A DNA stretch of 64,000 nt from Zopfochytrium polystomum (GCA_025765615.1 JAIVFJ010000123.1:124001-188000); one strand, 5' to 3'. Numbered from the stretch's first letter, positions 1 to 11,029 are shown. Numbers and translations are program-made. Notes: generated from the letters alone by a model not told the origin.

Positions 1-1916
1 CAGGTCTCGTCAGTCGACCCTGAAAGCCACACCCCCACTGCGTTGTTCGGATCACACCCCAAAGACGACCTGCCGAAGGACGCGCCAGACTTCGCATACC
101 TATCAGACTCTGACAGCAAGTACGAATATGAAGAAGACAGCAAAATCTACGCATTCAATGCGAACATCTCGTCGAATACGTACGGAGTTGCGCCAGATTC
201 CTACCAAGACCCTACCACACACGAAGAGGCGATGGCGTCACCGTTCGCAGCACAATGGCGTGAAGCGGAGGAGTATGAACTTTCAATGCTTCGGCGAATG
301 GACGTTTTCGTGGAAGTCCCGACTCCACAGCGAACGAATAAAGTCAGCTGCAAGTGGGTATACAAGCTGAAGTTCAACCCAGATGGTACAATAGAGCGCT
401 TCCGCGCCAGGTTAGTAGCCCGAGGATTCACCCAAATTCTGGGCGTTGACTACACGCACACGTACTCCCCAGTCATTCGGATGAACACACTTCGTTGGAT
501 GATAGCGCTAAGTATCCTGTATGGGTGGGACATGGAAATGATTGATATTTCCTCCGCTTACCTATACGGGATACTGGATGTTCCGATCTATATGCAGCCG
601 CCTCCAGGTGCAGGCGCGGTCGCTGGACTCGTTTGGCTATTGAAAAAGGGACTATATGGACTAAAGCAGTCAGGACGAACTTGGTATCGCAGACTTGCAG
701 AGCATCTGCGCTCAACTGGCTTCAACCAAAGCCGTGCTGACCCATGCCTATTCTGGCGCCGAAATGAACATGGCCTTTGCTTTATCCACACCTATGTCGA
801 TGACCTACCACTATTTGGCCATCTGACCGCTATTAAGGCAGCAATTGCTGACTTGAAGAAAGTGTTCACCCTTCGTGAGCTTGGTAAACTTTGCTACGTA
901 CTGTCGATGGAAGTTTCCCGAGGACCAGACTACATCTTTCTTCGAAAGTTCTTGAGCAAATTCGAAGCACAACACGGTAAGATCACTCCTACACGAATTC
1001 CCCTTCGCGTGGGGGTCAAACTCACTCCACGAGATGCCAACTCCACGGATCCTGGGGAGGAGAGCATCGACCAAACGGAGTACATGCAAGTCATTGGTAG
1101 CATTAACTGTGCCGCCACGTCGACCAGGCCGGACCTTGCCCTTAGCATCAGCCCCTTGGAACATTTGCCAGAGATCCCTGCAAGCGCCACTGGCAAGAAT
1201 TGGTCAATTTGGTGCGATACGTGAAGGCTACAGCGACTGTCGGATTGAGGTACAGTTCGAATGGTAACAGCCAGGAAATTGGGTATGCTGACGCTGCCTT
1301 CAATGTTCGCCATGACTCGCGATCGCAGATAGCGTATCTAGTCCTTCTGGCAGGAGGTGCGATTGCATGGAAATCGACAAGGTCATCCACAGTCCCCACA
1401 TCATCAACAGCCGCAGAGTATATCGCACTAAGCGAACTGGGGCGAGAACTAGAAGCGATACACAACCTGCGAGAATCAATTGAGATGCCTCTGAAGAAGC
1501 TGCTGGTTGCCTACGAGGACAACAACCCCGCTATCTTCATGACTGAGAATGACCTCCATTCAGACCGATCAAAACACATCCGACTCCGTTACCACCACGT
1601 TCTTTCGCTAGTAGAGGAAGGGATTATTCGCACAGAGTACGTGAGGACAATCGATCAGCTTGCTGATCCACTTACCAAACCGCATGGACGAGTTACCTGG
1701 TCCGAGGGCCGCGCACTGCTTGGGCTCTTCGACGTAACACGCGACGCAAGTGAGCACCAGGCATCACTACAGCGAGTGGAGGAAGCAAGGCGCAAGCGAC
1801 GTGAGGAAGCGCGTCGGGTTAAAGGGGAGCGGGATACTATAAAGCACAAAGCTGATGCAGTGGCGTGGAAGTCACGTATGGCGCACCAAGGAGCGTCAAA
1901 GGAACAGAACGGATAA
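1..1916 (+). pseudogene. copia pol fragment: reverse transcriptase + RNase H, frameshifted
   Basis: The frame open from before position 43 to 1224 matches the copia-type reverse transcriptase (RVT_2). It has the KWVYKLKFNPDG and RARLVARGFTQ blocks, the DMEMIDISSAYLYG block, the GLYGLKQSGRTW block and the catalytic YVDD at about 793-804. Near 1200 the frame shifts and a second open frame, 1200-1916, carries the RNase H part: GYADAAF, STAAEYIAL, DNNPA, SKHIRLRYHH and the ADPLTKP tail. In live copia elements these form one continuous polyprotein, so the frame change near 1200-1224 marks this as a pseudogene, unless it is a sequence error. gag, protease and integrase lie outside the window. Confidence 0.88.
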
Positions 1917-2194
1917 ATCTGCTACATACTGGGTAGTTAGGCGGGCAAGGAACTCGTGATTCTCCTTCTAGACTCCTCTCTTGACCTTTAACCCTCGCAG
2001 CATTCCAACATTTATCACCCCATTTTACCCCAATGAGGGGGAGCTAGGTGCAGCTCCCTTGTTCCTTATGTTTCCCGCACGGTTTTTCCCAGGCTGGTCA
2101 ATTGGCCTGGGTTTTTTAATCCGAGCGGGGCTTTAGACCACAACCCCTGTTCCCACCTCATTTTGTGATGCGAGGTTGCGCGTGCGAGGGGGAG

Positions 2195-2245
2195 TGTTAG
2201 GATACGCCCGCGTACATAAAAATAAAAAAATATAATTAACAAAAA
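2195..2245 (+). repeat. start of copia 3' LTR
   Basis: TGTTAGGATACG follows a purine run directly downstream of pol, the usual position of a 3' LTR. The other end could not be identified. The next 45 bases are A/T-rich and contain TAACA, the inverse of the first five bases, but a 47-bp LTR would be unusually short. Confidence 0.45.
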
Positions 2246-2368
2246 AAGGAAAAGAGGATGGCGAATCGAGCCAGAAACGTGGGAACGAGAACTTGCGATT
2301 ACCATCAACAACCCGATATCTTCACAGTTTTTGCGGCGGCTTTGGTTTTTTTTTTTTTTTTTTTTCAG

Positions 2369-2485
2369 TTTTTCGTGAACGGACGAGCGAGCGGTAAGAT
2401 TGACACGACGGCCGAAGTGAGCGACAAGGGAACCGTTCCGATGAAGGTGTTTACCGCCAGCAGCGGACCTGGAACGAAGTTGTGA
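2369..2485 (+). pseudogene. orphan last exon of the five-exon secreted family
   Basis: A long T tract ending in CAG (2346-2368) looks like an intron 3' end. It is followed by a 39-codon exon ending in TGA. The peptide begins FFVNGRAS, contains AEVSDKGTVPMKVF and ends SGPGTKL. It aligns over its whole length with the last exons of the two intact paralogs at 6321-6455 and 8551-8673 (VEVSGKGSV.MKVFA.GGGPG.TYP). The other four exons are missing upstream, where the copia element lies. I infer that insertion or an associated deletion removed them. Confidence 0.75.
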
Positions 2486-3168
2486 GGGTTAGGAATTGTT
2501 TTTCATTTTTTCTATTCTGATTTGATTTTACATGCACATATTGATTAGCCTGAGCTTCAGAAAGGGTGTTTCGCGGCGGCGACGCTAAGTTTAATTGGAA
2601 CTTCCTTTCATGAATGTTCTCCTCCACACTCCCTTTCTTCTTTGCTCGAATAAATGAGTAAAACCTGTTCAATGTTTGGTGGTATCGGATTTTGTCTTCC
2701 GCACGTGCTGCTAACAGGGGAAAGGGAAAAGGTCAAACAGTTGTGAGGAGTCGATTAAGCGGTTTGAGATCCGGCCAATATGAACTTCATAATAAAGACG
2801 AAACAAGATTTATCTGGTCATGTGTGTGTGTGTGTGTATGTGTGTGTGTATGGGTCTTTCTGGTTGTTGGCTGAGGAATGATGCTGCGTTGGAACTGACA
2901 CTCTCCCTACATGCTGACAAGTTTCATCTTCTGCAACCGCTTAAGGGCTGTTCTTCGCCACCGCCAAGTGAGGGAGTGTGTGAGTGTGCGAGAGATATAG
3001 AGAACAACATGCCGACTGGACTGCCATTCCTGCCGCGCACTACTTTGTGAAGTTGAACAAGTTGAAACGCAAATATTTGTCTTCGAGACGCGTGCGAGAG
3101 GTAAGCACACAGGGTGAGTTCCCTTTGCCATCTCGCCCGCCAAAACCTTCCCCACTTCCTCCCTCCTT
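2486..3168. other. intergenic, no gene seen
   Basis: An AATAAA-type signal occurs near 2648, about 160 bp after the orphan exon. A GT microsatellite lies at 2821-2849. No supported coding region was found. Confidence 0.6.
2821..2849. repeat. GT microsatellite
   Basis: Alternating T and G with one TA interruption. Apparent Cys-Val ORFs here are microsatellite artefacts. Confidence 0.95.
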
Positions 3169-4323
3169 TCACAGCATCTCGGTCACCACCTCGGGCGGCC
3201 CCTGCCCCGCGTCCACCCTGTACTCCAGCGAGACCCCCGCCGACGCCGCCAGCGCCACAATCTTTTGATACTCTGCGTCCCCTTCGTCGTCCACATCTTC
3301 AGAGCACACCACCGCCTTGAGCTTGCTCGGCTTGTTAGCAACGACATGCTCGACAGCCCTCCTCGCGCTCGGGTCTCCGAGCCCGACTCCGACAAGCGAA
3401 ATCTCCTCGACCGACGCGGCCGCGACGCGAACAACAGCCTCTGCGACGGCCACGACGCAGTCCGCATCTACGGCGACGCTCAGCTCCGTCACACCGCGCA
3501 GCCGCGACACGATCTTGACCGCGTCCTCGCCACGGTAAAAGAAGCCGACTTCCTCGTTGGGACCGACGGTGACCTTTTGAAGACGCGCCCACCAGGGTGC
3601 GTCCGCGATCTCGTCGGCGGCCCAGGCGGCGGCGGCGGCGTCATCGCTCAGCTCGACGGAGAGGGCGGTGAGGTGGGGAAGGCGGGACATGAAGCGGTCG
3701 ATGTCGGCGTGGGAGTAACCCCCGGTGCCGCGGGTGTCGAGGTCGGCGAGATGCGGGCATCGCGTTGCGACGGCGTCGAGGGCCGCGGCGCCCCAGAGCG
3801 AGTGGTTTTCGGAGCCAAAGTAGGTTTCCAGGGAGCGGGTTTCTGGAAAGTGGGCGAGGAGGCCATTGAGCGCGGGGCCGACGGTGGTGGCGGGGTCCGG
3901 GGCGGCGGAGGAGGCGGAGAGGACGAGTTTGGTGATGGAGGAGAGAGAAGGGGCGGAGGGCGGGACGGCGGTAAAGACGGCAAGAGAAGGGACGGCGAGG
4001 GAGAGGGACGTGAGCGTGGTGGGCGGCGAGGGGACGGCGAGGAAGGACGCGAGGAGTTCCGGAGTGGCGATGCGCAGGTCGAGGCGGGCGATGGACGGGG
4101 TGAGGGCGGCGGCGTCGACGAGGGCGGCGAGGTGAGAGGGCTGGTCCAGGAGGCGGGCAGCGACGTCGTAGTTCGCTTCGACGGCGGCGAGCGGGCGGGA
4201 GGCAGCGGCGCACTGCTTTGCAGCTTGCAGGACGCGGTCCTTGAGGGAGGCCGGAGACGGCGCCTTGGACCCGGCGGCGGCTTTGATGCGAAGGACAGAG
4301 GACGGTGAGGGGGCGACGGTCAT
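3169..4323 (-). CDS. hypothetical LRR-like / F-box-associated protein, 384 aa
   Basis: This is an intronless minus-strand frame. I start it at the ATG at 4323 (MTVAPSPSSVLRIKA). The frame is open further upstream, but that part translates a 28-base poly(T) tract into a lysine run and is better read as 5' leader. The protein is Ala/Leu-rich. Its middle has spaced leucine strands such as LTSLSLAVPSLAVF, LADLDTRGTGG, LTALSVELSDD and VTELSVAVDAD, about 60-80 residues apart, which suggests an irregular leucine-rich-repeat solenoid like that of fungal F-box/LRR proteins. No clear F-box was seen. I do not recognise a specific family. GC-rich codon use fits a resident gene rather than a transposon. 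Confidence 0.7.
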   Translation of the reverse strand: MTVAPSPSSVLRIKAAAGSKAPSPASLKDRVLQAAKQCAAASRPLAAVEANYDVAARLLDQPSHLAALVDAAALTPSIARLDLRIATPELLASFLAVPSPPTTLTSLSLAVPSLAVFTAVPPSAPSLSSITKLVLSASSAAPDPATTVGPALNGLLAHFPETRSLETYFGSENHSLWGAAALDAVATRCPHLADLDTRGTGGYSHADIDRFMSRLPHLTALSVELSDDAAAAAWAADEIADAPWWARLQKVTVGPNEEVGFFYRGEDAVKIVSRLRGVTELSVAVDADCVVAVAEAVVRVAAASVEEISLVGVGLGDPSARRAVEHVVANKPSKLKAVVCSEDVDDEGDAEYQKIVALAASAGVSLEYRVDAGQGPPEVVTEML

Positions 4324-4364
4324 ATTCTGCAACTGCTGCTTTGCTTGGTGGTCGTTGTTGGTAG

Positions 4365-4392
4365 TTTTTTTTTTTTTTTTTTTTTTTTTTTT
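4365..4392. promoter_or_regulatory. poly(dA:dT) tract upstream of the minus-strand gene
   Basis: 28 consecutive T lie 42 bp upstream of the ATG at 4323 (A run on the coding strand). Poly(dA:dT) tracts commonly exclude nucleosomes at fungal promoters; a promoter role here is inference. Confidence 0.45.
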
Positions 4393-4808
4393 GTTGCGTT
4401 TTTGCTTTCTCCAGTTTTCCTCCTTACCAAGTGGCGTGGACCAATCGAAATCGTTCTTCACTTTTCTGTGGGGGGCACACACACAGGTTCGGTCTGACTG
4501 AGGCTCGGGGGGCACAGGCACATAGGGCTCACAGGGCAGAAGAAGGCTGGGGAGCAGACAGAGAGACCGACAGGCATGCCTCGTGATTGGGGGCGGTGTT
4601 GATTGAATGAGGGAGACACACGCGTTGTTGTGGCAGGGGCTGACCGAACCAAAGGGCTCGGTTTCTGGCTGTTGCTCTGTCTCTCGGGCTGCTTGGCTCG
4701 CTCCGGCCTCAAAGCAGTGAGTGACCGACACATTCCTGTGTGTCTAGGTCTGCCGCTGGGCGAGCCCCAAAAGCTCGTCAGAGGAGGGTGTTGTCAGTGT
4801 GCGTCTGG

Positions 4809-4812
<4 letters not shown>

Positions 4813-4863
<51 letters not shown>

Positions 4864-4870
4864 GGAGAGA
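4813..4870. repeat. GA microsatellite upstream of paralog A
   Basis: Nearly pure (GA)n with two interruptions, ending about 118 bp before the start codon at 4988. It may be a GAGA-type promoter element or plain slippage. Confidence 0.9.
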
Positions 4871-4987
4871 GCAAGGAGTCAGATTAAAAACATCCATCCA
4901 AAAACACCTCGCCTTTTCATCGCAACTCCCGCTTCTCTCCTTGTCCCCACACACATTGCCAGCCCCAATCCCCCCCATTCCCCAGTA

Positions 4988-6455
4988 ATGCACCTTCCAA
5001 CGAGTCGTCGCACTCTGCTTGCCGGCGCACCTAGTCCTCGCTCCCCGCAGCGTCGTCTTCTGCGAGCCCTCGTTTGCATCCAGGCCCTCCTCGCACTCGC
5101 ATGCGCTCTCGGTCTTGGTTTCGGCGAGGTTGGCGGCGTGTCGGCTGTCCCTATGGGCCGCATCTCGCTTGTCGAACAAGACCCTGCCGCTCCAGTTCGC
5201 CGCAGAGACGTCGAAGCGGACGAGGTCGATGACGGTCAAGCCCTTGCGCAAGCCATCTACCGCCGTGGAAAGAGTGAGTGGAAACCTTTGGGCTCTTGAA
5301 TCCTCTCACGCACTAACGAGTGTCTTGCATCCCAACCCCGTGGCCCATTCCCATTCCCTCCTTCTTAATCGCACCTCCCCTCAAACCACTCACTCAAATC
5401 CAGCCGCAAACCAGAAAGCGAAAACCGCCACAAGAGTCGCCGACCGGAAGGCGAACGCCGGCACTCGTGCCGCAGCCAACAAGGCTGCCGGTCTGGAGAA
5501 GCAGAAAGCGGCAAAGGCCAGTCCCGACGCCCTAAAGAAACAACGTGCGGATCGCTCGAAGCAGACGGCCGACAGGAAGAAGGCTGCAAAGTAAGGCGGT
5601 GTTTTGAGAAGTGCACAAGGATCTTCGCCCTCGTGCCTTTCTCCGTCGCTAATATGGGTCAACTGCAGGAACGCCGGGCCTGGCGGCGCAAAGGCCGTGC
5701 GGAAGGCGGAGCACACCCAGCGACTGAAGGCCAAAACAGCACACAGGGCGGCGGCAGCGACACTCCAGGCGGACATTGCCAAGGACCCGACGGTCAAAGG
5801 CAAGTGGAAGAACTTTAAGGACCACGTCGTGCCGGTAAAGAATCTCTTCATTCTGGTTTCCTTCTACTGAGACACAAAGACGCTTACTTTCCCACACCCA
5901 CCACCGTCGAACAGTTTGACGCCAGCAAGCCTACATACGGCGGTCACCACTACGACCCCAGCGCCGTCAAGGCCGTCAACAGCGCTCCGTACTCAATCAA
6001 GTCGGCCACCGCGAAATCCGGTACCGCGCAGATTGAGTTCGACGGGCCCCACAAAGACCCGAAGAAGGCGGCCAAGGGCAAGACGCAAACGTTCAAAAAG
6101 TCCGTGTTCCTTGCTCCGGGAGATCACACCAAGGAGCACCCCAATCTCCCGAACCTGAGCCAGAAGGATGGGTACTCCAAGAAGCAGGTCAAGAGCGCCG
6201 CTCTGCAGGTGAATCTCGTGGAGTGGTGTGGGTGAAGTTGCGGTTTAGTGCGGTTGCAGTGCCCTCCTCTCTACCGACGTCCAATTTCCGCGAAAATGTT
6301 CTAACAGACGGCGCAACCAGGCATTCGTGCAAGGCCGAGCGGGTGCCACGAACGATGCCACCGTTGAGGTGAGCGGCAAGGGGTCGGTGCCCATGAAAGT
6401 ATTTGCAAATGGAGGAGGACCTGGAACGACGTACCCGGACACCACCAAGATTTGA
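4988..6455 (+). CDS. novel secreted protein family, copy A (5 exons, 355 aa)
   Basis: Proposed exons are 4988-5273, 5404-5590, 5669-5834, 5915-6208 and 6321-6455. All introns are GT..AG and phases match, giving 1068 nt with the stop. Exon 1 encodes a basic N-terminus and a hydrophobic stretch (residues about 24-50, LLRALVCIQALLALACALG), so a signal peptide. It then has a VRRRD site that could be cut by a Kex2-like protease. Exons 2-3 encode a Lys/Ala-rich, probably helical region ending KWKNFKDHVVP. Exons 4-5 encode a conserved domain with PTYGGHHY, KKSVFLAPGDH, LPNLSQKDGYSK and VEVSGKGSVPMKVF, ending GGGPGTTYPDTTKI. The matching five-exon structure of copy B at 7192 confirms the model. I do not recognise the family. 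A secreted structural or effector-like role is only inference. Confidence 0.82.
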
Positions 6456-7044
6456 TGAAAGCCTTTCGATTCCATATTACCTTTCTTCTACTATTATTCG
6501 AATTTTCCACTTCCTTTGGTACGCACGCATGCAAACCCCCCAAAAAAGAAGAAAAAAAACCGTCCTCGCCACGTGTTTGGCGTTAAAACGATCTCGCACT
6601 CAGAAAGTTCCAATTTCAGTCGAGCAACCGCACCCGCTCCCACGGCGGAGCTTTCTCGAGGTCCTGTTTCTCACCACAACAAAAAGTACCAGCAGGAGAA
6701 TAATTACAGTAATTTCCCGCTCACGCCCGAGAGTCTTGGTGCCACTTCGGCAACGCTCGTTGGCGAAGTGACCTTGTCAAGCACCCAGCCTATTTCCAAA
6801 TCGGGAAACGGTTGAACTTCGAACCCATGTCTAAGCTCAGTGTTATGTGGCACTCGAGAGACAAACACTCTGGAGGAGAAGCAAAGGAAATCATGCCAAG
6901 CAAGCAGTTTGGTTGACAAGCAAAGCGTGTCTCTCTGCGTACCGCGAAATCGAGTACCGCAAGCACCTCCACCCAGCTTTCAGCTTTTGTGGGAGGAGGG
7001 CGGAGGAGCCGAGAGGGCACCGACAGAGCGACTGTGTGCGTGTA

Positions 7045-7076
<32 letters not shown>

Positions 7077-7191
7077 GGACTGAAAGACCGAACGCTGCCA
7101 TGGCGCACTCCGGATAAAATGCTGCCCCGACCCTCCTCGCCCCCTCCCTCACCAGCGCTCCCTCAAGACAGCCCCCCTCGACCTACCCATC
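6456..7191. other. intergenic between paralogs A and B
   Basis: No gene seen. It holds the 3' flank of copy A and a GT microsatellite at 7033-7077 ahead of copy B. Confidence 0.6.
7033..7077. repeat. GT microsatellite upstream of paralog B
   Basis: Mostly (TG)n, ending 115 bp before the start codon at 7192, in the same relative place as the GA tract before copy A. Confidence 0.92.
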
Positions 7192-8673
7192 ATGCACCAC
7201 TACCCCTCGCGTCGCCGACGCTTGCTTAGCGCCATCATTGTCCTCCACGCCTTGCTCGCACTGGTGACATGCCTCGGCACCGCCAGCCTATCAGCCAGCG
7301 TCGCGGCGGCCCCGACTGGTCCGCTGTCGACCGACCAGGGCTTGTCGGCCGCCGTGCGTCGCCGGGAGCTCGATGCGGTGGTTGAGGATGCGCCGGGTGT
7401 GGCCGTGGAGGTGTACCGCCGCGCAAAGAGTTGAGTGTCGTGTGGTTGCTATTGCCAGGCCGCAACCCCACGACCTTCGCTAACACACCCCCCCGATCCA
7501 CTCGCGTCCTTCCCCTCCTTCTCTCCGTGGCCATAAACTTCCACCCTCGCCCACAACACGTCCTCACGCACTTCCGCGCGCACACCTCAGCCGCAAATCA
7601 AAAAGCACGGACCATCGAAAAAGCCGCCGAGCGCAAGGCCAGCGCCAACGAACGCGCCAAACGCAACAGGGATGCCGGCATCAAGCAGCAGCAGACGGCG
7701 TCCAAGGCCGAGGTCCACGCGAAGCGGGTGGAGCGGAAGCTGCTGAACGGCGAACGCAAAGAGGCCCTTCGGATCAAGCAGGAACGGAAAGCGCGGAAGC
7801 AGGAGAAGAGCGAGAGGAAGCGGAACGCCAGGTGACCCCTCCCCTCCCCCCCTCCTTTTTTCATTTTTGCTCTTTCGCTCACAGCGAGTCAAAATGACAG
7901 TGGTGCGGCGGCTGAGCGGAAGAAGGATCACGACCAGCGAAAGGCGGCCAAAGAAGCGCACTGGAAGGCGGCGGAGTCGATCAAGGCGGAGATGGACGCG
8001 GATCCAAATGTCAAGAGCAAGTGGAACAGATTCAAGGACCACGTCGTGAAGGTAAATTGATTTCACATTTTTTTTTTTCCAGCCGCTTCTTTCCCCGTTT
8101 TGGGTTTCGCAAGACGTCAGCATGCTCACTCTCACCTCGACGCGCACTTCCCTCGCACCCCGCAAAAGGTCGACCCCAAAAATCCCACCTACGGCGGGCA
8201 CCACTACAACCCAAACGACGTCAAGAGAGTCAACACCCGTCCATACTCGATCACGTCGGCCAAGGAAAATTCCGGCATCGCAGAGATCCAGTTCGCTGGA
8301 CCCAAGAGGAAAGCGGGGAAGCCGTACACAAAGTCTGTGTTCTTGGCGCCGGGAGACCACAGCGCGGAGCACCCGGACCTGCCGAACCTGAGCCAGAAGG
8401 ACGGTTACTCCAAGAATCAGGTCAGGAGCGCGGTTGTGCAGGTGAGCTTTTCTGGGTTGGTGTGTGTGTGTGTGCGTGTGCTTTGATTGCCATTCAGACA
8501 GGTGGCAGACGCGCGCCTTCACCCAACGTCCAGCTAACAGTCTTCAATAGGCTTTTGCGCAGGGACGAACGGGAGCGACAGACGCCACGGTGGAGGTGAG
8601 CGGCAAGGGTTCTGTGGACATGAAAGTGTTTGCAACTGGCGGAGGACCTGGATCAACGTACCCGAAAACCTAG
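7192..8673 (+). CDS. novel secreted protein family, copy B (5 exons, 341 aa)
   Basis: Proposed exons are 7192-7429, 7591-7831, 7901-8051, 8169-8441 and 8551-8673 (1026 nt with the stop). The first donor is GTTGAG, a weak but usable GT site. Exon 3 could alternatively begin at 7885, but that choice meets a stop. Exon 1 gives a signal peptide (LLSAIIVLHALLALVTCLG, about residues 10-29) and a VRRRE dibasic site. Exon 2 is a highly charged Lys/Arg/Glu/Ala coiled-coil-like segment. Exons 3-5 carry the family core: KWNRFKDHVVK, PTYGGHHYNP, RPYSITSA, KSVFLAPGDHS, LPNLSQKDGYSK and VEVSGKGSVDMKVFA. It is clearly a tandem duplicate of copy A, with exon 2 the most diverged. A polyadenylation signal AATAAA lies near 8818. 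Confidence 0.82.
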
Positions 8674-9214
8674 ATTTCACAAAAGCCTTGTTCATCGTTT
8701 TTTTTCTTCTTTTTTTTTCTCCTTTTCTTTCGCTTTCGAGTTTCTTCTTCACTTTTATCTCCTCGCTTTCCCCCTTGCCTTTTGGTGTGCATGCAGCAGC
8801 CCGCGCTTGGCAACGAGAATAAAGCGTCTTTGATTTGTGCTTGGTTTGTTCACTAGCTGGTTTGTGGTCTGTATTTGTGCGCTGTGGGCTGCGAAAACGA
8901 ACGCGGTTGGGCCAAATTGGAGAAGTGTAGAAAATACACCTATGTACCAGTCAAAAACTGGCGGAACTCCTTTCTGGATCTCGTGTCTCTCTCACTCATC
9001 CTCTTCTCACTGTTGCCAGTGCTCCTGTGCTCAACCCTCCCCAAAGCCCCCGCAAATCAGCCAAAAGAGCGGAGCCTTTGGCTCAACCGCAATATCCCGG
9101 GATCCAGCGGCGTTCCCCAAAGCTCACTGGGAAGACGACAGACCGGAGCGGAAGTCGAAAATAAATGAAGACTAGATATTCTTCGTCCTTGAGCGGAAAT
9201 TTGGCGGTTTAATA
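8674..9214. other. intergenic, no gene seen
   Basis: 3' flank of copy B with AATAAA near 8818. An open frame at 8875-9168 has no recognisable similarity and I do not support it as a gene. Confidence 0.55.
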
Positions 9215-9590
9215 GGAACGGGTGTCTGGGCGGTCCCGGTCGCTCCCCAATCACCGTTCTTGACCAGTCCGTTCTTGTCAGTCGGCAGGTACTCGAGGCC
9301 GCCGCGGACGCCCATCGACCCTGCTCCAACGCCGCGCAAAGAGTAAGTACGAACGAGGCAACTTCGTAATCGCTAACATTGTTTCGGATTTCCTTATCGA
9401 AAGTGACGTGCCCAGAACGCCAAACCTACATTCTACCTTCAACCCTGACGTTATGCACCAATGTGTTCTTCTCCCACCCTCTCGCATAACGCACAAGCCG
9501 CAGATCTCAAAGCCAACGCTAAGACAAGGGCCGCCGCTAACAGGGCCGCACGCTCCGCGAAACAGCAAGCGGCGAAGAGCACGGGCTGAC
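9215..9590 (+). pseudogene. secreted family copy C, fragment (exons 1-2 only)
   Basis: The clearest part is 9497-9590, reading AADLKANAKTRAAANRAA then SAKQQAAKSTG and a stop. It matches exon 2 of copy A (ANQKAKTATRVADRKANAG.TRAAANKAAG). A decayed exon 1 tail may lie at about 9215-9345, ending at a GTAAGT donor. Exons 3-5 are absent on this strand. Instead the next 1.4 kb holds copy D in the opposite orientation, so C and D converge. Confidence 0.5.
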
Positions 9591-9639
9591 GCCGACCCCG
9601 AATTAGCTTCAGCTTGATAACGCGTTTTGGGCATGTGCG

Positions 9640-11029
9640 CCTTTTTGTTTCTGTGAAGATCAACTTTGGCGCTAAATGCAGTAAGAGCCACTTCCTCGTC
9701 CTTAATGGTTCTGTTAAGGTCTCTCCACTCTACCTTGGACAAACGACTAGAAGTAAGAGAAGAGAAAGAAACAAAATTCAGAAACTTACTTGTAGCGCAG
9801 CGCTCTTGGCTTGCCTTTTGGAGAACCCGTCCTTCTGGCTTAAGTTGGGTAGGGGCGGATCCACCGTGCTGTGGCCTCCCGGCGCGAGGAAAACGGACTT
9901 TTGTGCCCCAAACACTCTTCTACCCAGAACTTTCCCTTTGATTTCGATGAGGGCCGTGCCGCCAGGCTTGACATCTACCTTTTTGATGCTTTAAGGCCCA
10001 GTGGTGACTCTTTCAAATGAGTCTTTGTCGTAGTAGTGGCCTCCGACGAGAGGATGTTTCGTGCCCATCTTTCGATTATAAGTTGGGTGTTTTATACTTT
10101 GTGTGCGGACGAGTAGTATTCGTGAGAGGAACAATGAACTGGTCAATTCAAATGGAGCAGAACCCCGACTAACTACCTGTGAAGCATGATTTTTTACATC
10201 TTTCCATTGCTCTTCAACGACTGGGTCTTTTGCGATGTCCGCTTTGAGGCTCGCCGCCGCTGCTTTGTGCGCGTCCTTGGCGTCAAGCCGTTGGTTGTGC
10301 TCAGCGGTCCGCTGTGCTTTCGTTCCGCCTGGCACAGGCTGCCTGTTATTCTCAACAAGGTAAGGAAAAACGTGAATAGCGGGACGGCCTCCAGCTTTTC
10401 CTTCCTCCAAAGTACCAAACACATCCCCACCTGGCTTCTTGTTTCTTTTCCACTCTTTGCTGAGATCGCTCCGCGCGCTGCTTCTGCAGACCTGCAGGAT
10501 CGGCCTGTGCTGCCTGCTGTCGAGCGACTCCGGCGGCCTTGTTCGCGGCAGCGTGGGCGCTGTCATTCGCCTTGCACTCGCTGGCTTTCGTGGCTGTCGC
10601 GGCTTTCTGGTTGGTAGCTGGATGAAGTCGCGAGTGATTGAACGCGTTTTTTGGGTTTGTTTGCGCTGTGTGTGTTGTAAAAAGGAGGTGGGGGATGGGG
10701 CGGTGGCGAAAGGATCACAAGTTACTCTTCCCCCGCCGGAAGATCTTTGGAACGCCTCTTCGACTGCACAGAACATCCACTTCGACTACTTGTCGACGTA
10801 CGACGGCTGCAGGATCGTTCACATCCAAGTGTCCATCGTGCGAAACTGCCGAGATGCCTCGTACTTCCCCACCGCCGCAGGCGTAATTCACCGGGGCAAG
10901 CGATACCTGAAGGACGGCGTGCAGTTGCAACAAAGAAAGAAAGTCGCTCCGCTGTTGGAAGATCCGAAGGGGTCTGTCGCCTACCCTATTATCTGTTGAA
11001 CGAGGACATCCTTCTTTTGGGGCACGCAA
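9640..11029 (-). pseudogene. secreted family copy D, five-exon pseudogene
   Basis: All five exons can be followed on the minus strand. Exon 1 is about 11029-10715 (GGEVRGISAV, DPAAVVRRQVVEVD, IFRRGKS). Exon 2 is about 10625-10440 (TNQKAATATKASE, AAANKAAGVARQQAAQ). Exon 3 is about 10330-10180 (ASLKADIAKDPVVEEQWKDV). Exon 4 is about 10070-9785 (VGGHYYDKDSFERV, KSVFLAPGGHS, LPNLSQKDGFSKRQAKS). Exon 5 starts at 9747 (SFVQGR) and then loses frame. In exon 4 the conserved Pro-Tyr of PYSI has become Pro-stop (TAA, plus-strand complement near 9990). A SIKKVDVKPGGT motif groups D with copy E. It has no intact reading frame. Confidence 0.72.

Larger units (their letters stand above)
1..2280 (+). mobile_element. 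Ty1/copia retrotransposon, 3' portion
   Basis: The left edge of the window lies inside a copia element. It shows the 3' half of pol (reverse transcriptase then RNase H), a noncoding stretch, a polypurine tract at about 2186-2194 (agggggag) and the start of a 3' LTR at 2195 (TGTTAGGATACG). The right end of the LTR could not be fixed; the right boundary given is approximate because recognisable host exon sequence begins at 2369. The pol reading frame is broken once, so this copy is probably dead. It is a different family from the copia element at 19957-25911. Confidence 0.85.

Noticed and set aside
2195..2241. A 47-bp LTR with TGTTA/TAACA ends
   Set aside because: Too short for a copia LTR and no second copy is visible to confirm the boundary.
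3169..4731. A 520-aa reading of the minus-strand LRR-like gene
   Set aside because: The extra N-terminus crosses a 28-base poly(T) tract (lysine run) and has no family-like content. The ATG at 4323 is the better start.
6750..6840. A GGTTCGAA-like box on the minus strand near 6810 as a tRNA gene
   Set aside because: The order of the putative A and B boxes is wrong and no cloverleaf pairs.
8875..9168. Small protein gene with a hydrophobic centre
   Set aside because: No paralog, no splice or promoter context. The hydrophobic run could be chance in pyrimidine-rich DNA.
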